From assembly GCA_002418885.1 (NCBI GenBank), contig DIEZ01000079.1, positions 1 to 6,900 of the forward strand: 6,900 nucleotides of DNA. Direction: 5' to 3'. The notes beneath the pieces are model-generated. The model had not been told where the DNA came from, ran no database searches, and saw nothing but the letters and a program-made list of their open reading frames with translations. Positions 5,266 to 6,900 of the stretch are shown piece by piece. The translations under genes were made by a program, and so were the position numbers. Each line of letters begins with the position of its first letter. Within the stretch, counting starts at the first letter, position 1. Origin of the DNA: Syntrophaceae bacterium UBA5761 (GTDB taxonomy: Bacteria; Desulfobacterota; Syntrophia; Syntrophales; UBA4778).

Positions 5266-5955
5266 ACAGAGTTGAAGGATGGTTGTGTCAAGCCGGCACG
5301 TGGACCGATTGTATCCACACTTGCCTCGTCCGAAAGAACTGCAATGTTGAAGGAGGACAAGATGATGGTACGAGTTGGTCAGTTAGCTATTGATTTTGAG
5401 GTCAATGCCTACATCAACGGCGTAGGTTTCCAGCCGATCAAGCTCTCAGATTACAAAGGCAAATGGATCGTTCTTTGCTTCTACCCTGGGGATTTTACGT
5501 TTGTTTGACCGACGGAATTGGCGGCGGTCGCCGTCCGTTATGAGGAGTTCAAGGCCCTTGGGGTAGAGGTGCTCGCAATAAGTACAGATAGCCGATTTTC
5601 CCACAAGATCTGGCAGGAGCAAGAGTTGTCCAAGATGGTCAGTGGAGGGCTTCCTTTTCCGATGCTCTCGGATGCCGGAGGCAGGATAGGCGCGATCTAC
5701 GGAGTGTACGATGAGGCCGCCGGTGTGGACATCCGCGGTCGGTTCATCATTGACCCGGATTTTGTGATTCGGGCAATGGAAGTGTTGACACCTGAGGTCG
5801 GCCGGAATCCCGACGAACTGATCCGGCAAATCAAGGCATTCCAGCACGTGCGCGCCACCGGAGAAGTGACACCGTCAGGATGGCAACCAGGGCAAGTTAC
5901 GCTTACGCCCGGCCCGGAGCTGGTGGGCCATGTCTGTGAAGTTTGGAAACCTTGA
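5263..5955 (+). CDS. prxU: Selenocysteine-containing AhpC-type peroxiredoxin (UGA recoded)
   Basis: The 230-residue thioredoxin-fold enzyme reduces H2O2, organic peroxides or peroxynitrite in the cytoplasm. One frame runs through an in-frame TGA (5506-5508) at exactly the peroxidatic position of the AhpC/Prx1 signature: [14 protein letters not shown], residue 82, keeping P75 and T79 of the PxxxTxxC active site. Family sequence continues cleanly after it: [24 protein letters not shown], then [21 protein letters not shown] and [15 protein letters not shown]. Selenocysteine peroxiredoxins (PrxU) are known in selenoprotein-using bacteria. The usual resolving motif GEVCP reads GEVTP (Thr203), so the typical 2-Cys cycle is impaired; Cys225 in HVCEVWKP or Cys8 might substitute. 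The first 33 residues precede the normal AhpC start, and a second ribosome site serves Met34, which would put Sec at residue 49, the usual place. Default annotation would split it at the TGA into 5263-5508 and a fragment from 5518. A nonsense mutation is the alternative but is disfavoured by the SECIS and the intact downstream frame. Confidence 0.88.
5350..5364 (+). promoter_or_regulatory. Second strong ribosome site inside prxU (alternative start)
   Basis: AAGGAGG (5350-5356) stands 5 bases before in-frame ATG 5362, itself followed by another ATG. The 16 bases AAGGAGGACAAGATGA differ at one position from the block at 5251-5266. Initiation here yields [12 protein letters not shown], which fits a normal AhpC N-terminus better than the longer form. 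Confidence 0.5.
5506..5539 (+). promoter_or_regulatory. Bacterial SECIS element with its UGA (Sec) codon
   Basis: After TGA 5506-5508 come 11 bases, then GGCGGC (5520-5525) paired with GCCGTC (5530-5535; one G-U) around the tetraloop GGTC (5526-5529). AAT (5516-5518) can add weak pairs with GTT (5537-5539) below a mismatch. Bacterial SECIS hairpins lie in the coding region just after UGA and bind SelB through loop guanines; E. coli fdhF has the same GGUC loop and about the same spacing from the UGA to the apical stem. The hairpin is simultaneously coding (LAAVAVR), so it sits under a double constraint. No bulged U is obvious in the stem, unlike fdhF. Confidence 0.82.
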
Positions 5956-5978
5956 CGAGATACTGTGTGGCCTGACAA

Positions 5979-6018
5979 GCGGCTGAGCCAGCCCGCCTTG
6001 AACGGGTGGCTCAGCCGC
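5979..6018 (+). terminator. Strong hairpin after prxU, probable terminator without T run
   Basis: GCGGCTGAGCCAGCCCG (5979-5995) pairs with CGGGTGGCTCAGCCGC (6003-6018) with a single bulged base, around the loop CCTTGAA, starting 23 bases after the prxU stop. Stability and position suit a transcript end or 3' stabiliser. No U tract follows (CAGCCGTTATAG), so efficient intrinsic termination is uncertain. It works equally well in the opposite orientation. Confidence 0.55.
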
Positions 6019-6194
6019 AGCCGTTATAGTAAAAATAGAAGTTTGATTCTGTTGATTTCACGGGTCTTGCCTCACGGGGGCAGATGAAGAACTATCGGGT
6101 TTATCTTTCTCACAGGAAACGAAAACTGGTTGCATCAAAGGTGGCGTGATATGTATCGGTATGGAGTTGACGAGTTAAGGAAGGAATTTGGACG

Positions 6195-6900
6195 TTGAGA
6201 AAGATAGACTATGAAAAGGAATTGAACCCCGAGCAGCTCAAGGTGGTCTTTGCCGGTGACGGTCCCATGCTCATCATTGCCGGGGCGGGGAGCGGCAAGA
6301 CGAGGACCCTGACGTACAAAGTCGCACGGCTTATCGAGGGGGGCGTGAAACCAGAGCGTATTCTCCTGGCGACATTCACGAACAAAGCGGCGCGGGAGAT
6401 GCTCTCGCGGGTGGAAAACTTGGTCGGAGTGGACACAGGCCGCCTTTGGGGCGGCACTTTTCACCATCTCGGCAACCGTGTCCTGAGACGCCATGCGCCC
6501 CTCTTGGGTTACATGGCCGGTTATTCGATCCTGGACGACGAAGACGCGGCCCAGCTCATCAATGCCTGCGTCTCCGACCTAAACCATGAGACCAAGGGAA
6601 ATCGGTTTCCGAAAGGTCGTGTGCTTGCCGACATATTCAGCTATGCCGCGAATACCGGTGAATCAGTCGAGGGGGTTGTGGCGAAGAGATACCCCTATTT
6701 CTTCAAGTACACCGACGAAATCATCGAGGTGGCGGGGCGCTACAGTCGGAAGAAAAGGGGGAACGGGCTGATGGATTTCGACGACCTGCTCCTCAATTGG
6801 CGGGACCTCCTGCGGGAGCACCCGGAGGTGTCGAAGGCGTACGGGGAGCAGTTCGAGCACATCCTAGTGGACGAGTACCAGGACACCAACCTGGTCCAGG
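6195..6900 (+). CDS. UvrD/Rep/PcrA-type SF1 DNA helicase, 5' part (runs off window)
   Basis: The frame is open from the TTG at 6195 to the window end (235 complete codons), about a third of a typical 650-750-residue UvrD-like protein. These enzymes translocate 3' to 5' on single-stranded DNA using ATP, unwinding DNA in repair, replication restart or removal of bound proteins. Visible motifs in order are LNPEQ (Q motif, 10-14), GAGSGKT (Walker A, 30-36), TFTNKAA (motif Ia, 60-66), GTFHHLGNRVLR (87-98), DFDDLL (204-209) and LVDEYQDTN (Walker B, motif II, 224-232). TTG is chosen because an in-frame stop lies at 6168, no ATG or GTG precedes the Q motif, and AAGGAAGGA (6177-6185) is 9 bases upstream. 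Motifs III-VI and the C-terminal domain are beyond the window, so UvrD, PcrA and Rep cannot be separated. It is probably a separate transcription unit, since the prxU hairpin and about 180 bases intervene. Confidence 0.92.
   Translation, partial: MRKIDYEKELNPEQLKVVFAGDGPMLIIAGAGSGKTRTLTYKVARLIEGGVKPERILLATFTNKAAREMLSRVENLVGVDTGRLWGGTFHHLGNRVLRRHAPLLGYMAGYSILDDEDAAQLINACVSDLNHETKGNRFPKGRVLADIFSYAANTGESVEGVVAKRYPYFFKYTDEIIEVAGRYSRKKRGNGLMDFDDLLLNWRDLLREHPEVSKAYGEQFEHILVDEYQDTNLVQ

Noticed and set aside
5506..5508. TGA as a simple nonsense mutation making the peroxiredoxin a pseudogene
   Set aside because: It falls precisely on the peroxidatic Cys codon, is followed by a SECIS-like hairpin at the right spacing, and the remaining 149 codons are intact family sequence.
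6084..6149. 21-codon open frame before the helicase
   Set aside because: Very short, basic, no convincing Shine-Dalgarno; it cannot be distinguished from chance.
6130..6155. TTGCAT...TATGTA as helicase promoter
   Set aside because: The spacer is only 14 bases and neither hexamer is strong.

Overview
The window reads as a chromosomal segment of a free-living, probably anaerobic or redox-versatile bacterium that decodes UGA as selenocysteine. Desulfobacterota, Nitrospirota or a similar lineage would fit, but this is inference from gene content and nothing in the window fixes the taxon. All genes lie on the + strand.

Region 1 (1-1276) is a dead ISL3-family insertion sequence. It has a plausible left terminal repeat at base 1 and a transposase with two recognisable catalytic Asp regions. 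The gene is interrupted by three short GC-rich palindromic inserts (about 414-445, 748-771 and 1185-1210) and by single-base indels, and its 3' end is missing. The first two inserts are inverted copies of the same small element, differing mainly by an 8-base difference at the hairpin tip. The first insert plus a one-base gain sums to 33 bases and the second is 24 bases, so the reading frame looks open although part of it is not the ancestral frame.

Region 2 (1264-3709) is a two-gene unit for electrophile-gated potassium efflux: a KefF/KefG-type flavin oxidoreductase followed one base later by a KefB/KefC-type K+/H+ antiporter with a C-terminal RCK/TrkA-N domain.

Region 3 (3710-5136) is a 357-base spacer holding a repeat-like GGGGACAGGCTAC stretch, a long hairpin and an ATTGCA-N6-TGCAAT dyad. 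It leads into two half-size YeeE/YedE membrane proteins that overlap by 4 bases and probably form one sulfur-compound (possibly selenium-related) transporter.

Region 4 (5137-6018) holds the most notable gene: an AhpC-type peroxiredoxin whose peroxidatic cysteine codon is an in-frame TGA. A hairpin with a GGUC loop starts 11 bases after the TGA, matching bacterial SECIS architecture, so the gene is read as a selenocysteine peroxiredoxin (PrxU-type) spanning 5263-5955. It lacks the usual C-terminal resolving Cys-Pro motif and has two near-identical Shine-Dalgarno/ATG start sites 99 bases apart. A strong hairpin follows it.

Region 5 (6195-6900) is the N-terminal third or so of a UvrD/Rep-type superfamily 1 helicase that runs off the window.

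Taken together, regions 2-4 look like a thiol, electrophile and peroxide stress neighbourhood: Kef responds to glutathione adducts, YeeE/YedE moves reduced sulfur species, and the selenoperoxiredoxin removes peroxides. That functional grouping is inference from adjacency.
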